Of a stretch of 64,000 nucleotides of DNA, positions 52,728 to 61,918 are shown one piece after another (within the stretch, counting starts at the first letter, position 1; every line of letters starts with the position of its first letter). The stretch comes from Bacteroides stercorirosoris (GTDB taxonomy: Bacteria; Bacteroidota; Bacteroidia; Bacteroidales; Bacteroidaceae), in contig NZ_FQZN01000006.1 of the NCBI RefSeq assembly GCF_900142015.1, positions 62,001-126,000 on the forward strand. Direction: 5' to 3'. A program made the position numbers and the translations under genes. The notes under the pieces are model-generated. The model was given only the letters and a program-made list of their open reading frames with translations, was not told the origin of the DNA and did no database searches.

Positions 52728-53610
52728 GGGTGAATGATTGGCCTTCACCACGTTCTGCGTCACTTTGCTCATCTTCGGCAGAAACGTCTTCCGGCAAACT
52801 ATTTTCGGCGATTTCTCCTTTGACGGCCTTTTCCGGATGATTCTGCATTTTTGCCGCTTCTACCTCTTCTTTAAATGCGGCATCATTCTTAATCTTCTTC
52901 AATGCTGCCTGTGCGGCATTCTGCTGGGACTCCTTTTTAGAGTATCCGGTTCCTTTTCCTGCCGAAATGCCTTCTATGCGGACTTCGGTATGGAACATGG
53001 GATTGTAGTCTTCATCAAGGAACTGCTCGATAAGCTCGAATGAAACTTCAACCTTGTTTTTCTGGCTCCATTCAATCAGTTTCGATTTGAAGTTGACCTC
53101 TTTGCGGGACATCTTGTCGAGATCGATGTGATTTTTGAATATCTTTTCCTCCATAAAGCGTTTGCAGCGTTCGTAGCCCTGGTCCAGATAAATGGCGCCG
53201 ATAAATGCTTCGAATGCATTGCCGTACATGTAGCTGTTGTGTGAGGAGGAACGGGTGGAATATTTTACCAGCTTGTCCAGGCCTATTTCTACTGCCAGTT
53301 TGTTCAGTGTTTCCCGCTGCACAATCTTCGAGCGCGTGTTTGTGAGGAAACCTTCGCGACGGCCTTCAAAATGCTTATAGACAATATCTCCCACGATGGC
53401 GTCAAGAATGGCGTCACCCAGGAACTCCAGCCGTTCATTATTCAAAGGGCGTCCCTTCTCCGAGCGGATGGAAGTGGATTTATGCAACAATGCCTGCTGG
53501 TAAAGCTGAATGTTGCGAGGATAGAATCCCAGTATCTTATAAAAACAAAGATAAGACTCTCTGTCCTTATGGAATAAGAGCCTTATCTTGTTTATTTGAT
53601 TACGTAACAC
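52711..53610 (-). CDS. rnc: Ribonuclease III
   Basis: Double-strand RNA nuclease for rRNA and mRNA processing. It has 299 residues: nuclease domain with the signature N-E-R-L-E-F-L-G-D-A-I-L-D-A-I, an A-F-E-A-F-I-G-A-I-Y-L-D-Q-G second site, and a double-strand RNA-binding domain (about 175-245, K-G-T-G-Y-S-K-K-E-S-Q-Q-N-A-A-Q-A-A-L). About 50 acidic, low-complexity residues follow, making it longer than the usual 225-250. It is third in the acpP-fabF-rnc operon, 6 bases after fabF. Confidence 0.96.
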   Translation of the reverse strand: MLRNQINKIRLLFHKDRESYLCFYKILGFYPRNIQLYQQALLHKSTSIRSEKGRPLNNERLEFLGDAILDAIVGDIVYKHFEGRREGFLTNTRSKIVQRETLNKLAVEIGLDKLVKYSTRSSSHNSYMYGNAFEAFIGAIYLDQGYERCKRFMEEKIFKNHIDLDKMSRKEVNFKSKLIEWSQKNKVEVSFELIEQFLDEDYNPMFHTEVRIEGISAGKGTGYSKKESQQNAAQAALKKIKNDAAFKEEVEAAKMQNHPEKAVKGEIAENSLPEDVSAEDEQSDAERGEGQSFTPTMNQ

Positions 53611-53616
53611 GACTGA

Positions 53617-54882
53617 TTATTCTGCGTATTTCTTGAAGATAACACATGCATTATGACCACCGAATCCAAATGTATTGGACAGGGCTACGTTCACTTCACG
53701 CTTTTGAGCTTTGTTGAACGTCAGGTTCAGGTCATAGTCGATGTTTTCGTCGTTATCACCCTCTTCGTGGTTGATAGTCGGAGGTACGATGCCGTTCTGG
53801 ATTGCAAGAATGCTTGCAATGGCTTCTACCGCACCGGCAGCACCCAGTAAGTGACCGGTCATGGATTTCGTTGAACTGATGTTCAACTTGTATGCATGTT
53901 GGCCGAATACTTCTTTGATGGCTTTGGCTTCCGATATATCACCTACAGGAGTAGATGTACCGTGAACATTGATATAATCTACTTCTTCAGGGGTCATTTC
54001 TGCATCTTCCAACGCATTTCTCATCACTAACTTGGCTCCTAAACCTTCCGGGTGGGAAGCAGTCAAGTGGTGAGCGTCGGCAGACATACCTACGCCGGCA
54101 ACTTCCGCATAAATCTTGGCACCACGTGCTTTAGCGTGCTCCAGTTCTTCAAGAACCAGACAACCGCCACCTTCACCCATCACGAAACCGTCACGGCTTG
54201 CGCTGAACGGACGAGAGGCTGTTGTGGGAGACTCATTGCGTGTTGACAATGCGTGCATGGCATTGAAACCACCTACACCGCCAACGGTGATAGCAGCTTC
54301 CGAACCACCGCTTACGATGACGTTAGCCTTACCTAAACGAATAAGATTGAAAGCATCAGCGATAGCATTTGTAGAAGTGGCGCATGCAGAACAAGTTGCG
54401 TAGTTGGGTCCGTGGAAACCATACATAATTGAAATTTGTCCGGCAGCAATATCCGAAATCATCTTAGGGATGAAGAACGGATTGAACTTGGGACCGTTCT
54501 CTTTTCCGTTCAAGGCATAATTACTGACCTCTTCCTCAAATGTATTGATACCACCAATACCGGCGCCAAAGATGACACCGATTCTGTTTAAATCCTCATT
54601 TTCGACGTCAAGGCCAGAGTTCTCAACCGCTTCTTTGGCTACGGTAATGGCATATTGTGTATACAAGTCCATCTTGCGTGCTTCTTTGCGGTCGATATAT
54701 TTGGTTGCTTCGAAGCCTTTCACTTCGCAGGCAAATTGAGTCTTGAAAAGGGAAGCGTCGAAATGAGTAATAGGTCCCGCTCCACTAACCCCATTCACAA
54801 GGTTTTCCCAAAACTCGGGAACACTGTTGCCAATGGGAGTAATGGCGCCAAGACCTGTTACTACAACTCTTTTTAATTCCAT
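53617..54882 (-). CDS. fabF: Beta-ketoacyl-ACP synthase II
   Basis: Condensing enzyme of fatty acid elongation. It has 421 residues with the nucleophile C167 in A-T-C-S-A-C-A-T-S, the two His sites in N-V-H-G-T-S-T-P-V-G-D and S-M-T-G-H-L-L-G-A-A-G-A-V-E-A, and F-G-F-G-G-H-N near the end. It follows acpP by 19 bases and precedes rnc, a widespread arrangement. Confidence 0.97.
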   Translation of the reverse strand: MELKRVVVTGLGAITPIGNSVPEFWENLVNGVSGAGPITHFDASLFKTQFACEVKGFEATKYIDRKEARKMDLYTQYAITVAKEAVENSGLDVENEDLNRIGVIFGAGIGGINTFEEEVSNYALNGKENGPKFNPFFIPKMISDIAAGQISIMYGFHGPNYATCSACATSTNAIADAFNLIRLGKANVIVSGGSEAAITVGGVGGFNAMHALSTRNESPTTASRPFSASRDGFVMGEGGGCLVLEELEHAKARGAKIYAEVAGVGMSADAHHLTASHPEGLGAKLVMRNALEDAEMTPEEVDYINVHGTSTPVGDISEAKAIKEVFGQHAYKLNISSTKSMTGHLLGAAGAVEAIASILAIQNGIVPPTINHEEGDNDENIDYDLNLTFNKAQKREVNVALSNTFGFGGHNACVIFKKYAE

Positions 54883-54901
54883 ATTAAATTGATGGATAGA
54901 A

Positions 54902-55138
54902 TTACTTAGCGTGTTCTTCGATGTAAGAAACGGCGTTACCTACAGTACCAATCTTTTCAGCTTGGTCATCCGGAATAGAGATACCGAATTCCTTTTCGAA
55001 TTCCATGATAAGTTCTACAGTGTCAAGAGAATCTGCTCCTAAATCGTTGGTGAAGCTAGCTTCGTTTGTAACTTCTGATTCTTCAACGCCTAATTTGTCG
55101 ACGATGATCGCTTTCACTCTTGATGCAATTTCAGACAT
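54902..55138 (-). CDS. acpP: Acyl carrier protein
   Basis: A 78-residue acidic four-helix carrier. The phosphopantetheine site is S37 in [11 protein letters not shown]. First gene of the acpP-fabF-rnc operon; a TTCCTTTG sequence (55190-55197, minus strand, one mismatch to TAnnTTTG) may be its -7 box. Confidence 0.97.
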   Translation of the reverse strand: MSEIASRVKAIIVDKLGVEESEVTNEASFTNDLGADSLDTVELIMEFEKEFGISIPDDQAEKIGTVGNAVSYIEEHAK

Positions 55139-55176
55139 AACTTTAAGTTTTTAATTAATAAATAGTTTTTTTCTTT

Positions 55177-55184
55177 AAATTTGC
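55177..55184 (+). promoter_or_regulatory. Candidate -7 box of purN
   Basis: TAAATTTG, about 100 bases before the purN start, in the divergent gap with acpP. Confidence 0.4.
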
Positions 55185-55286
55185 GGGGCAAAGGAATAAA
55201 TATTTATCGTCACTCGCAAATATTTGAGGAAATAAATGCAGAGTTTTGCACATTTTTCACGGTTTTGTGCACAAAAAGTAGGTTTT

Positions 55287-55862
55287 ATGAGAAAAAATAT
55301 CGCTGTTTTAGCATCGGGAAGTGGAACGAATGCCGAAAATATCATTCGTTATTTCCAGGAAAAAAGTTCGGCTTGTGTGGCCTTGGTTTTGACTAATCGG
55401 CAGAATGCGTTCGTTTTAGAGCGTGCTCGCGGGTTAGGAGTGTCTTGTTTCCATTTTCCCAAGAGTGACTGGGAGAGCGGCGATGCGATTTTATCTGTAC
55501 TGCGGGAGCATAAAATAGACTTTGTGGTGCTGGCAGGTTTTCTGGCTCGCGTGCCGGACGTTATTTTGCATGCTTATTCCAATAAAATGATAAATATTCA
55601 TCCCTCGCTGTTGCCCAAGTTTGGCGGAAAAGGAATGTATGGCGATCGCGTACATGAAGCGGTTATTGCTGCGGGCGAGAAAGAGAGCGGCATCACTATA
55701 CATTATACCAATGAACATTATGATGAAGGAGCCATTATTCGCCAGGTGAAATGTCCGGTGTTGCCGGAAGATACACCGGAGGAGTTGGCGCAACGCATCC
55801 ATGTGCTGGAATATGAGACTTATCCGAAGGTGATAGAAGGGCTGATTGAATCGGAGGTTTAG
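55287..55862 (+). CDS. purN: Phosphoribosylglycinamide formyltransferase
   Basis: Folate-dependent third step of purine synthesis. It has 191 residues starting at M-R-K-N-I-A-V-L-A-S-G-S-G-T-N-A; an earlier in-frame Met (55236) would add 17 residues before the first beta strand and is rejected. The catalytic trio is N103, H105 (N-I-H-P-S-L-L-P) and D146 in H-Y-D-E-G-A-I-I. It is a lone gene, divergent from acpP. Confidence 0.95.
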   Translation: MRKNIAVLASGSGTNAENIIRYFQEKSSACVALVLTNRQNAFVLERARGLGVSCFHFPKSDWESGDAILSVLREHKIDFVVLAGFLARVPDVILHAYSNKMINIHPSLLPKFGGKGMYGDRVHEAVIAAGEKESGITIHYTNEHYDEGAIIRQVKCPVLPEDTPEELAQRIHVLEYETYPKVIEGLIESEV

Positions 55863-56037
55863 AATATTTATCTCCGCACCGTACCTTCTCCATATCCGGT
55901 CCATATCTGCTCCACACCTGCTCCACTGCTTTTGGCTCGCTATAGGAGTGGAGAAGAGGCGGAGAAGACGTAGGCAAGAAGAAGTTCTGACCAAAAGGTG
56001 TTGCCGGCTGAATTTCCTTCGGAAAAGAAGTTGCTTG

Positions 56038-57090
56038 CTATCCTTTAGCGGTAAGCTGGACTGAGAATGCCGCTTTTTCACGCCGCAGCGGATAATCTCC
56101 CCTCAGTTGTTCAAAGAGTTCGGGGTGTGCCTTCAATGTCTCGCTGTCTCTTCGCGGGTCGTACATCTGCAGGCAGGCTTCTGCCGGGGTAGTGGCGGTG
56201 ATGACCGGATTTTCAGGGGCGGGCGGGGTGATGAGATATTCGGCCTGTATGCTGAGATGGCTGCAAAGGGAGTCCAGGGCCATACGTGTGGCGTTGGCTT
56301 TTCCGTCGGCTGAATAACCGGCGATATGTGGGGTGCCGATGAATACCTTATTTAATAAGGTGAGATTGATGTCCGGCTCATTCTCCCATACATCGATGAC
56401 CGCATCGGATATTTGCCGGGTTTCAAGGGCTTTCAATAAAGCATTTGTTTCTATCACTTCGCCACGGGAGGTATTGATGATGACGGGGTGGCGTTTCAAT
56501 GAATGGAAGAATGTGTCATTAGCCAAATGGAAGGTTTTGTATTTTCCTTCCTTATATAATGGTACATGGAAAGTGAGTACGTCACATTCTTCGGCAAGGA
56601 TTTGTAAAGAGCTGAAGTCTGTGCTCCCTTCTTCGTCTTCCCGTGGCAGGTCGTTCAGTAATACCCGCATGCCCAGTTCGCGGGCTACACCTGCCACTTT
56701 GCTTCCTACGTTTCCGACTCCTACAATTCCGATTGTCATTTCTGATAGATTCTTTCCTTTCGACGCCTCCAATAGCAGGAGCGTGGATTGCAGGTATTGG
56801 GCTACGGAGGCAGAATTGCATCCCGGAGCATTTTTCCAGACTATACCTGCCTGGCGGCAGTATTCCGTATCTATATGGTCGAAACCGATGGTGGCGGTTG
56901 CGATGAAGCGCACCCGGCTTCCTTCCAGCAATTCGCGATTGCAATGGGTGCGTGTGCGGATAATCAGTGCATCCGCCTCTTTCACCAACGCCGGGGTAAA
57001 ATCTTTTCCGGGAACGTACATCACTTCATCGGCTATTTTTTCGATGGCTTCTTTTATAAACGGTATTTTGTTGTCAACTATGATTCTCAT
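56038..57090 (-). CDS. pdxB: Erythronate-4-phosphate dehydrogenase
   Basis: The second step of pyridoxal phosphate synthesis in the DXP-dependent route. It has 350 residues of the D-2-hydroxyacid dehydrogenase fold: G-I-V-G-V-G-N-V-G-S-K-V NAD loop, I-N-T-S-R-G-E-V-I with the substrate Arg, and G-T-P-H-I-A-G-Y-S-A-D-G-K-A-N with the catalytic His typical of PdxB. The -7 box TAACTTTG lies at 57122-57129. Confidence 0.95.
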   Translation of the reverse strand: MRIIVDNKIPFIKEAIEKIADEVMYVPGKDFTPALVKEADALIIRTRTHCNRELLEGSRVRFIATATIGFDHIDTEYCRQAGIVWKNAPGCNSASVAQYLQSTLLLLEASKGKNLSEMTIGIVGVGNVGSKVAGVARELGMRVLLNDLPREDEEGSTDFSSLQILAEECDVLTFHVPLYKEGKYKTFHLANDTFFHSLKRHPVIINTSRGEVIETNALLKALETRQISDAVIDVWENEPDINLTLLNKVFIGTPHIAGYSADGKANATRMALDSLCSHLSIQAEYLITPPAPENPVITATTPAEACLQMYDPRRDSETLKAHPELFEQLRGDYPLRREKAAFSVQLTAKG

Positions 57091-57121
57091 TTTCTTTTTT
57101 TCTTTCTATATTTGTTGCAGG

Positions 57122-57129
57122 CAAAGTTA
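57122..57129 (-). promoter_or_regulatory. -7 box of pdxB
   Basis: TAACTTTG on the minus strand, 32 bases before the start codon. Confidence 0.55.
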
Positions 57130-57149
57130 GTTATAAAAGCGGTAAACTG

Positions 57150-57181
57150 TTTGGCTGTGTGCCAAATAATACATAACTTTG
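57150..57181 (+). promoter_or_regulatory. Consensus promoter of the surface-glycan cluster
   Basis: TTTG (57150-57153), 20 bases, TAACTTTG (57174-57181): a full match to the Bacteroides consensus, 55 bases before the first glycosyltransferase. Confidence 0.75.
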
Positions 57182-57235
57182 TCAACTTGTACAAATATCA
57201 CGGTTTGTAGAATAAAGAAAAAACAGTTATAAGGA

Positions 57236-57952
57236 ATGAAGTGTATCCATATCATTACGCCTGTAAAGGACTCCATAGAATTGACTTTACAGACGGTAGA
57301 TGCTATTATGGCATCTGACTTTAAAACTCCTTTTACCTATACCATTTATAATGATTTCAGTACGGAGGAGAATACGGCCAGATTGCAGGAAGCTTCCGCA
57401 AGACTGGGCTTTGAACTGGTGAATCTTGCGGATATCACAAATCATCCTTCGCCTAATTATTTGCAGGTTCTGCAAATGGCGCAAGAGCGGGCTGTTGCGG
57501 AAGAGGCCGGACTGATTATAGTGGAGTCTGATGTCGTAGTGAAGAACAATACTTTGCAGGCGTTGTTCGATGGCGCTTTGGAAAGGGGAGATTGCGGCAT
57601 TGCCGCTGCTGTCACCGTAGATGAGAAGGGGGAGATAAACTATCCCTATTTGTTTGCAAAAGGACGCGAAAACCAGGTGTTTCCTGAGAAAAAGCATTGT
57701 AGCTTCTGTTGCTCGCTCCTGACGTTGAAGTTTCTCCGTTCCTTTGATTTCCATCAGTTAGACCCTGAAAAGAACTGGCATGATGTGACCATTTCTCATC
57801 AGTCGTTGAAAGAGGGATTCCAGAATTATCTGTTTACTACACTTCCTGTGTGGCACCGTCCACATGGCAGTCGTCCGTGGAAACAATTGAAATATAAGAA
57901 TCCGTTGAAGTATTATTGGTTGAAATATACAAAGGGGCTGGATAAGATTTGA
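57236..57952 (+). CDS. Family 2 glycosyltransferase
   Basis: A 238-residue cytoplasmic GT-A enzyme: H-I-I-T-P-V-K-D-S-I-E-L-T-L, I-Y-N-D-F-S-T-E-E-N-T, and I-I-V-E-S-D-V-V-V in the place of the D-x-D metal site (E-S-D here). Its basic end has H-R-P-H-G-S-R-P-W-K. It is the first gene of the cluster; donor and acceptor unknown, likely the lipooligosaccharide core. Confidence 0.82.
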   Translation: MKCIHIITPVKDSIELTLQTVDAIMASDFKTPFTYTIYNDFSTEENTARLQEASARLGFELVNLADITNHPSPNYLQVLQMAQERAVAEEAGLIIVESDVVVKNNTLQALFDGALERGDCGIAAAVTVDEKGEINYPYLFAKGRENQVFPEKKHCSFCCSLLTLKFLRSFDFHQLDPEKNWHDVTISHQSLKEGFQNYLFTTLPVWHRPHGSRPWKQLKYKNPLKYYWLKYTKGLDKI

Positions 57953-58074
57953 GCATTGTTCCGCTTTTTGTAAAAGTTTGGATGTATTTTAAATATTACT
58001 TATATTTGTTGCGAATTCCGTTGTCTCTAATGCTGTGAGATGACATTGTCTATAAAGACTTAGATAGATTTATT

Positions 58075-58851
58075 ATGATAAAAGAGCAGGGGCTGATGGC
58101 CGCTATATATCGTTTTTTTCATCCATGTGTATTGGCTGTCCATCCGGATTATAAGGATTTGGAGTGTTTCATCAAATCGTTGTCAGCGCGTTTCCTTAGA
58201 GGTGAAGGCGTGGTGATTCATAAAGGGCGCAATGAACTGAGAAAGATGGAATGTGGAGGGCGGACTTATGTGGTGAAATCGTTCCACCAGCCCAATCTGA
58301 TAAATCGTTTTATCTATGGGATTTTTCGTGCCTCAAAGGCAAAACGCTCCTATTTGTATGCGAAGCGCTTTCTTGAAATGGGGGTCGGAACTCCACAGCC
58401 GGTGGCTTGGATGGATGAACGTTCCGGACTTTCGTTTAATAGAAGTTATTATGTCAGCTGTTTGTCCACATGTCCTTATATTTATTCTGATTTATTTGAA
58501 CGGCAAATTGATTATTCTGAAGAGGTATTGCGGGCTATCGGACGGACTACTGCTATTCTGCATGAAAATGGCTATGCGCATAAGGACTACGGTCGCGGGA
58601 ATATTCTTTTTCAGAAGCAGGCCGATGGCACAATCAAGATAGAAATTGTAGATTTGAACCGGATGCATATCGGTCATGTAAGCATGAAAGCCGGTTGCAA
58701 GAACTTTGAGCGTTTGCCGGCTTCCCCTCAAATGCACCGGTATATGGCCGAAGAGTATGCCAAGATACGTGGTTTTGATGTTGAGAAGTGTTGTGAATTG
58801 ATGGCTGCTTATCGGAGTAAGCAAACCGGAAAAATAGATGATCTTTATTAA
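58075..58851 (+). CDS. Lipopolysaccharide core (Kdo/WaaP-type) kinase
   Basis: A 258-residue protein-kinase-like enzyme. The catalytic loop is H169-K-D171-Y-G-R-G-N176 and the metal Asp is D193 in I-V-D-L-N-R. An R-F-L-R-G-E-G-V-V-I-H-K-G-R-N-E-L-R opening replaces the glycine loop. Such enzymes phosphorylate Kdo or heptose of the inner core on the cytoplasmic face. Its presence marks this as a lipid-A-linked glycan cluster rather than a capsule locus. Confidence 0.85.
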   Translation: MIKEQGLMAAIYRFFHPCVLAVHPDYKDLECFIKSLSARFLRGEGVVIHKGRNELRKMECGGRTYVVKSFHQPNLINRFIYGIFRASKAKRSYLYAKRFLEMGVGTPQPVAWMDERSGLSFNRSYYVSCLSTCPYIYSDLFERQIDYSEEVLRAIGRTTAILHENGYAHKDYGRGNILFQKQADGTIKIEIVDLNRMHIGHVSMKAGCKNFERLPASPQMHRYMAEEYAKIRGFDVEKCCELMAAYRSKQTGKIDDLY

Positions 58852-58865
58852 GAAAGGAGTCTGCC

Positions 58866-59765
58866 ATGAACATTATAGCCGTAGTGGTGACATATAACCG
58901 CTTAGACTTGCTGAAAAAGAATATATATTGTTTGCAACAAAATAAGCCGATATCTTCTATTGTAGTAGTAAATAATGGAAGTACGGATGGAACAGCTGAA
59001 TGGTTGAAGGGGCAAACAGGGCTTATCGTTATTCATCAGTCGAATGTAGGAGGTGCGGGAGGATTCTATACAGGTATGGAGTATGCCTGCCGGGCCGGCG
59101 CAGACTGGATATGGTGTATGGATGATGATGTCTTTCCGCGGGCAGACTGTCTGGACGGACTGTTGGCTGAAGCCGGCCGTTCGGATATTGGTATTCTTGC
59201 TCCCCGCAGGCTTCAGGACGGCAAGCTTTTTACTCATGATTTCCAAGAATATAACCTGACAAATCCGTTCGCCTCAATGTATAGCAAGAAACTGGCGAAG
59301 CAAGTGGTGACCGGCCCTACCGAAATTAAGGGAACTGCATTTGAAGGACCACTTATACGGCGCGCGGTGGTTGAAAAGGTTGGACTTCCCAACAAAGAGC
59401 TCTTTATATTCTGCGATGATACGGATTATTGTTTTCGTACTGTGCAAGCCGGGTTTAAGATTGTATATGTCCCTACAGCTCTGATGGATAAAGAGAAATT
59501 CTTTTCAAATGACAGCTGGAGCGAGCGTGGCAAAAAGAAAAAATGGAAACGTTTTTATCAAATACGCAATTCTACTTATCTTAATCACCATTATGGGCGT
59601 AATGTGGCGGTCAGATATCTTCGTGGCTTTAATGGGGTGATGGGATATATTCTTGTAGCTTTGATTACCTCTCCCTTTGCGGATGCCTGGCGCTGGAGCG
59701 ATGTCTCCAAATTATGGAAAGCGTATCGTGACGGTATACACGAAAAGCTTGGGATAATGAAGTAG
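58866..59765 (+). CDS. Family 2 glycosyltransferase, possibly galactofuranosyltransferase
   Basis: A 299-residue GT-A enzyme: V-V-V-T-Y-N-R-L-D-L-L opening, V-V-V-N-N-G-S-T-D-G-T, N-V-G-G-A-G-G-F-Y-T-G, metal site W-C-M-D-D-D-V-F-P, and F-C-D-D-T-D-Y-C-F-R. The N-V-G-G-A-G-G-F and W-x-x-D-D-D pattern is shared with galactofuranosyl- and rhamnosyltransferase-like members, and UDP-Galf mutase is encoded 2 kb away. The Galf assignment is inference. Confidence 0.82.
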   Translation: MNIIAVVVTYNRLDLLKKNIYCLQQNKPISSIVVVNNGSTDGTAEWLKGQTGLIVIHQSNVGGAGGFYTGMEYACRAGADWIWCMDDDVFPRADCLDGLLAEAGRSDIGILAPRRLQDGKLFTHDFQEYNLTNPFASMYSKKLAKQVVTGPTEIKGTAFEGPLIRRAVVEKVGLPNKELFIFCDDTDYCFRTVQAGFKIVYVPTALMDKEKFFSNDSWSERGKKKKWKRFYQIRNSTYLNHHYGRNVAVRYLRGFNGVMGYILVALITSPFADAWRWSDVSKLWKAYRDGIHEKLGIMK

Positions 59766-59790
59766 GATATGTAAAAAAAACGATTGGGCG

Positions 59791-60636
59791 ATGAGACTTA
59801 TTAAAGTAACAGGTGGTTTAGGAAATCAAATGTTTATCTATGCTTTTTATCTGCGGATGAAGAAGCGTTTTCCAAAAGTGCGCATAGATCTTTCGGATAT
59901 GGTTCATTATAAGGTGCACTATGGTTATGAGATGCATCGTGTGTTCAATCTTCCGCATACGGAATTCTGTATTAACCAGCCTTTGAAGAAGGTGATTGAA
60001 TTCCTTTTTTTCAAGAAGATATATGAGCGTAAGCAAGATCCCAATAGTCTGCGGGCTTTTGAAAAGAAATATTTTTGGCCTTTACTCTATTTTAAAGGCT
60101 TTTATCAGTCCGAACGGTTTTTTGCGGATATAAAGGATGATGTGCGGGAAGCTTTTACTTTTGATAAACGGAATGCTAACGAGCGGAGCCTCCGGCTGCT
60201 GGAACAGATCGGGTCGGATGCGAATGCCGTGTCTTTACATATCCGTCGGGGCGACTATCTGCTGCCGAAACATTGGGAAACCACAGGAAGTATATGCCAG
60301 TTGCCTTATTATCAGAATGCTATAGCCGAGATGAATCAGCGGATGAATCATCCTTCTTATTATGTGTTCTCGGACGACATACCCTGGGTTAGGGAGAACC
60401 TTCCGCTGGAGAATGTTGTTTATGTTGACTGGAATAAGGGTGAGGACAGCTGGCAGGATATGATGTTGATGAGTTGTTGTCGCCACCATATTATTTGCAA
60501 CAGCACATTCAGTTGGTGGGGAGCCTGGCTGAATCCTCGTGAGGATAAGATTGTCATTGCTCCGAACCGTTGGTTCCGTCATTGTGAGACTCCGAATATT
60601 TACCCTGCCGGTTGGTTAACCGTAGCAATCAATTAA
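59791..60636 (+). CDS. Family 11 alpha-1,2-fucosyltransferase
   Basis: A 281-residue enzyme with the GT11 opening G-G-L-G-N-Q-M-F-I-Y-A-F, GDP-fucose motif H150-I-R-R-G-D155-Y, F-S-D-D-I-P-W, and C-N-S-T-F-S-W-W-G-A-W-L. It adds fucose in alpha-1,2 linkage, likely at a galactose of the surface glycan. Some GT11 members use other sugars. Spacing to the neighbours (25 and 12 bases) shows one operon. Confidence 0.92.
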   Translation: MRLIKVTGGLGNQMFIYAFYLRMKKRFPKVRIDLSDMVHYKVHYGYEMHRVFNLPHTEFCINQPLKKVIEFLFFKKIYERKQDPNSLRAFEKKYFWPLLYFKGFYQSERFFADIKDDVREAFTFDKRNANERSLRLLEQIGSDANAVSLHIRRGDYLLPKHWETTGSICQLPYYQNAIAEMNQRMNHPSYYVFSDDIPWVRENLPLENVVYVDWNKGEDSWQDMMLMSCCRHHIICNSTFSWWGAWLNPREDKIVIAPNRWFRHCETPNIYPAGWLTVAIN

Positions 60637-60648
60637 TGCCTGTAAACG

Positions 60649-61557
60649 ATGAGTTTGTATTTATTGAAAAAGGTAGGTTTTGCCCTCGCCGAAAGTTTTA
60701 AGGCTTTTCGGCTAACCCCTTCTCCACGGCTGATAATGACGCTGCTGGTGAAGAATGAGGAGGATGTGTTGGAGGATAATCTATTGTTCCATAAAGCGAT
60801 GGGGGTAGATGGGTTTATCATTACCGACAATAATTCTACGGATCGCACTTCGGAGATTATCCGGAAATACAAAGAAAAAGGCTGGGTGAAAGAAGTCATC
60901 GAAGAAACAGCCACTAACTATGAGCAGAAAGAATGGGTGGACCGTATGATTTGGAAAGCCAAAACTGTTTATAAAGCTGACTGGGTGATTAATGCCGATG
61001 CAGACGAATTGTGGTATTCGCCTTCCGGTAATCTTAAGACGGAATTATCCGCCACTCATGTCAATGTGCTGAATTGTGAGATGAGAAGCGTTTATCCGGA
61101 AGAAGGCAAGCCCTTCTGGCAATGGGATAAAATGGTGAAGGCGGTTTCCGAGCCGGAGTTATATGATTTGTCTCTTTATTCTTTGTTCGAACGTCAGAAC
61201 AAGAAAGTTATTCATCGTGCCACTTGTTACCTTCAGATTTCTATGGGAAATCATAAGGTGACTATGTTTCCTAAACGGTCGGAGTTTGGGAAGATACGCG
61301 TCTACCATTACAATATACGTGGCAAGCAGCACTTTATGGAGAAGATGATAAATGGCGGCAAGCAGTTGGAGCAGCATAGCAGCAAGCATGGTGGTCGCCA
61401 CTGGCGTTACTTTTACCAGTTGTACAAAGAGGGCAAGCTGGAAATGGAATATGAACGCGTCATAGGAAGCCCGACTTTTGACAAACTCTGCAAGGATGGA
61501 TTTATTTATGTGGATACTACCATACCGGAGTTCTTTAAGAAGATTTGTAAAGATTAG
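60649..61557 (+). CDS. Family 2-like glycosyltransferase (Glyco_tranf_2_4 type)
   Basis: A 302-residue enzyme: M-T-L-L-V-K-N-E-E-D-V-L-E-D-N-L-L-F-H, I-I-T-D-N-N-S-T-D-R-T, metal site I-N-A-D-A-D-E-L-W, and a C-terminal part with H-K-V-T-M-F and Y-H-Y-N-I-R-G-K-Q-H-F. Such proteins carry out sugar transfer in core or O-chain synthesis; donor unknown. A small hairpin (61571-61588, TAAACGC/GCGTTTA) follows the gene. Confidence 0.82.
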   Translation: MSLYLLKKVGFALAESFKAFRLTPSPRLIMTLLVKNEEDVLEDNLLFHKAMGVDGFIITDNNSTDRTSEIIRKYKEKGWVKEVIEETATNYEQKEWVDRMIWKAKTVYKADWVINADADELWYSPSGNLKTELSATHVNVLNCEMRSVYPEEGKPFWQWDKMVKAVSEPELYDLSLYSLFERQNKKVIHRATCYLQISMGNHKVTMFPKRSEFGKIRVYHYNIRGKQHFMEKMINGGKQLEQHSSKHGGRHWRYFYQLYKEGKLEMEYERVIGSPTFDKLCKDGFIYVDTTIPEFFKKICKD

Positions 61558-61599
61558 CAGAACTCCTTTCTAAACGCATGGGCGTTTAAAAAACACTTA

Positions 61600-61886
61600 C
61601 GGACCGATTATAAATATAAATTCTGAAGTAAGGCTGAAAGGATGAGGAATTTAAGAGGTATCGAATATTATTATGGGTAATGAGTAAACTTTGTATCATC
61701 CATTCGGATTATCCGCTTTTGAACTATATTATTGGCGGTATTGAACATCCGGATATTCAAACCATTTGTTTGAAACACATAAGGAATACTTTTTGGCGGA
61801 GCTGTATGCGAAGGTTTTGCCTTATGGGTGGCTTGTGGTGGTTGCAGCGCTGGAGGTATATAGATAAAGAAGCATTGGAACAATAA
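61600..61886 (+). pseudogene. Possible decayed gene remnant
   Basis: Between the last glycosyltransferase and glf no full-length gene is open. One frame (61680-61886) starts M-S-K-L-C-I-I-H-S-D-Y-P-L-L-N-Y but turns into an improbable Arg/Trp/Cys-rich tail. From about 61780 the next frame reads more like protein (E-Y-F-L-A-E-L-Y-A-K-V-L-P-Y-G-W-L-V-V-V, stop at 61872). This looks like a frameshifted fragment, but I cannot name the family and chance is possible. Confidence 0.25.
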
Positions 61887-61918
61887 TCTGCTATTGCAGA
61901 AGATTCCAAGGTAATTGT

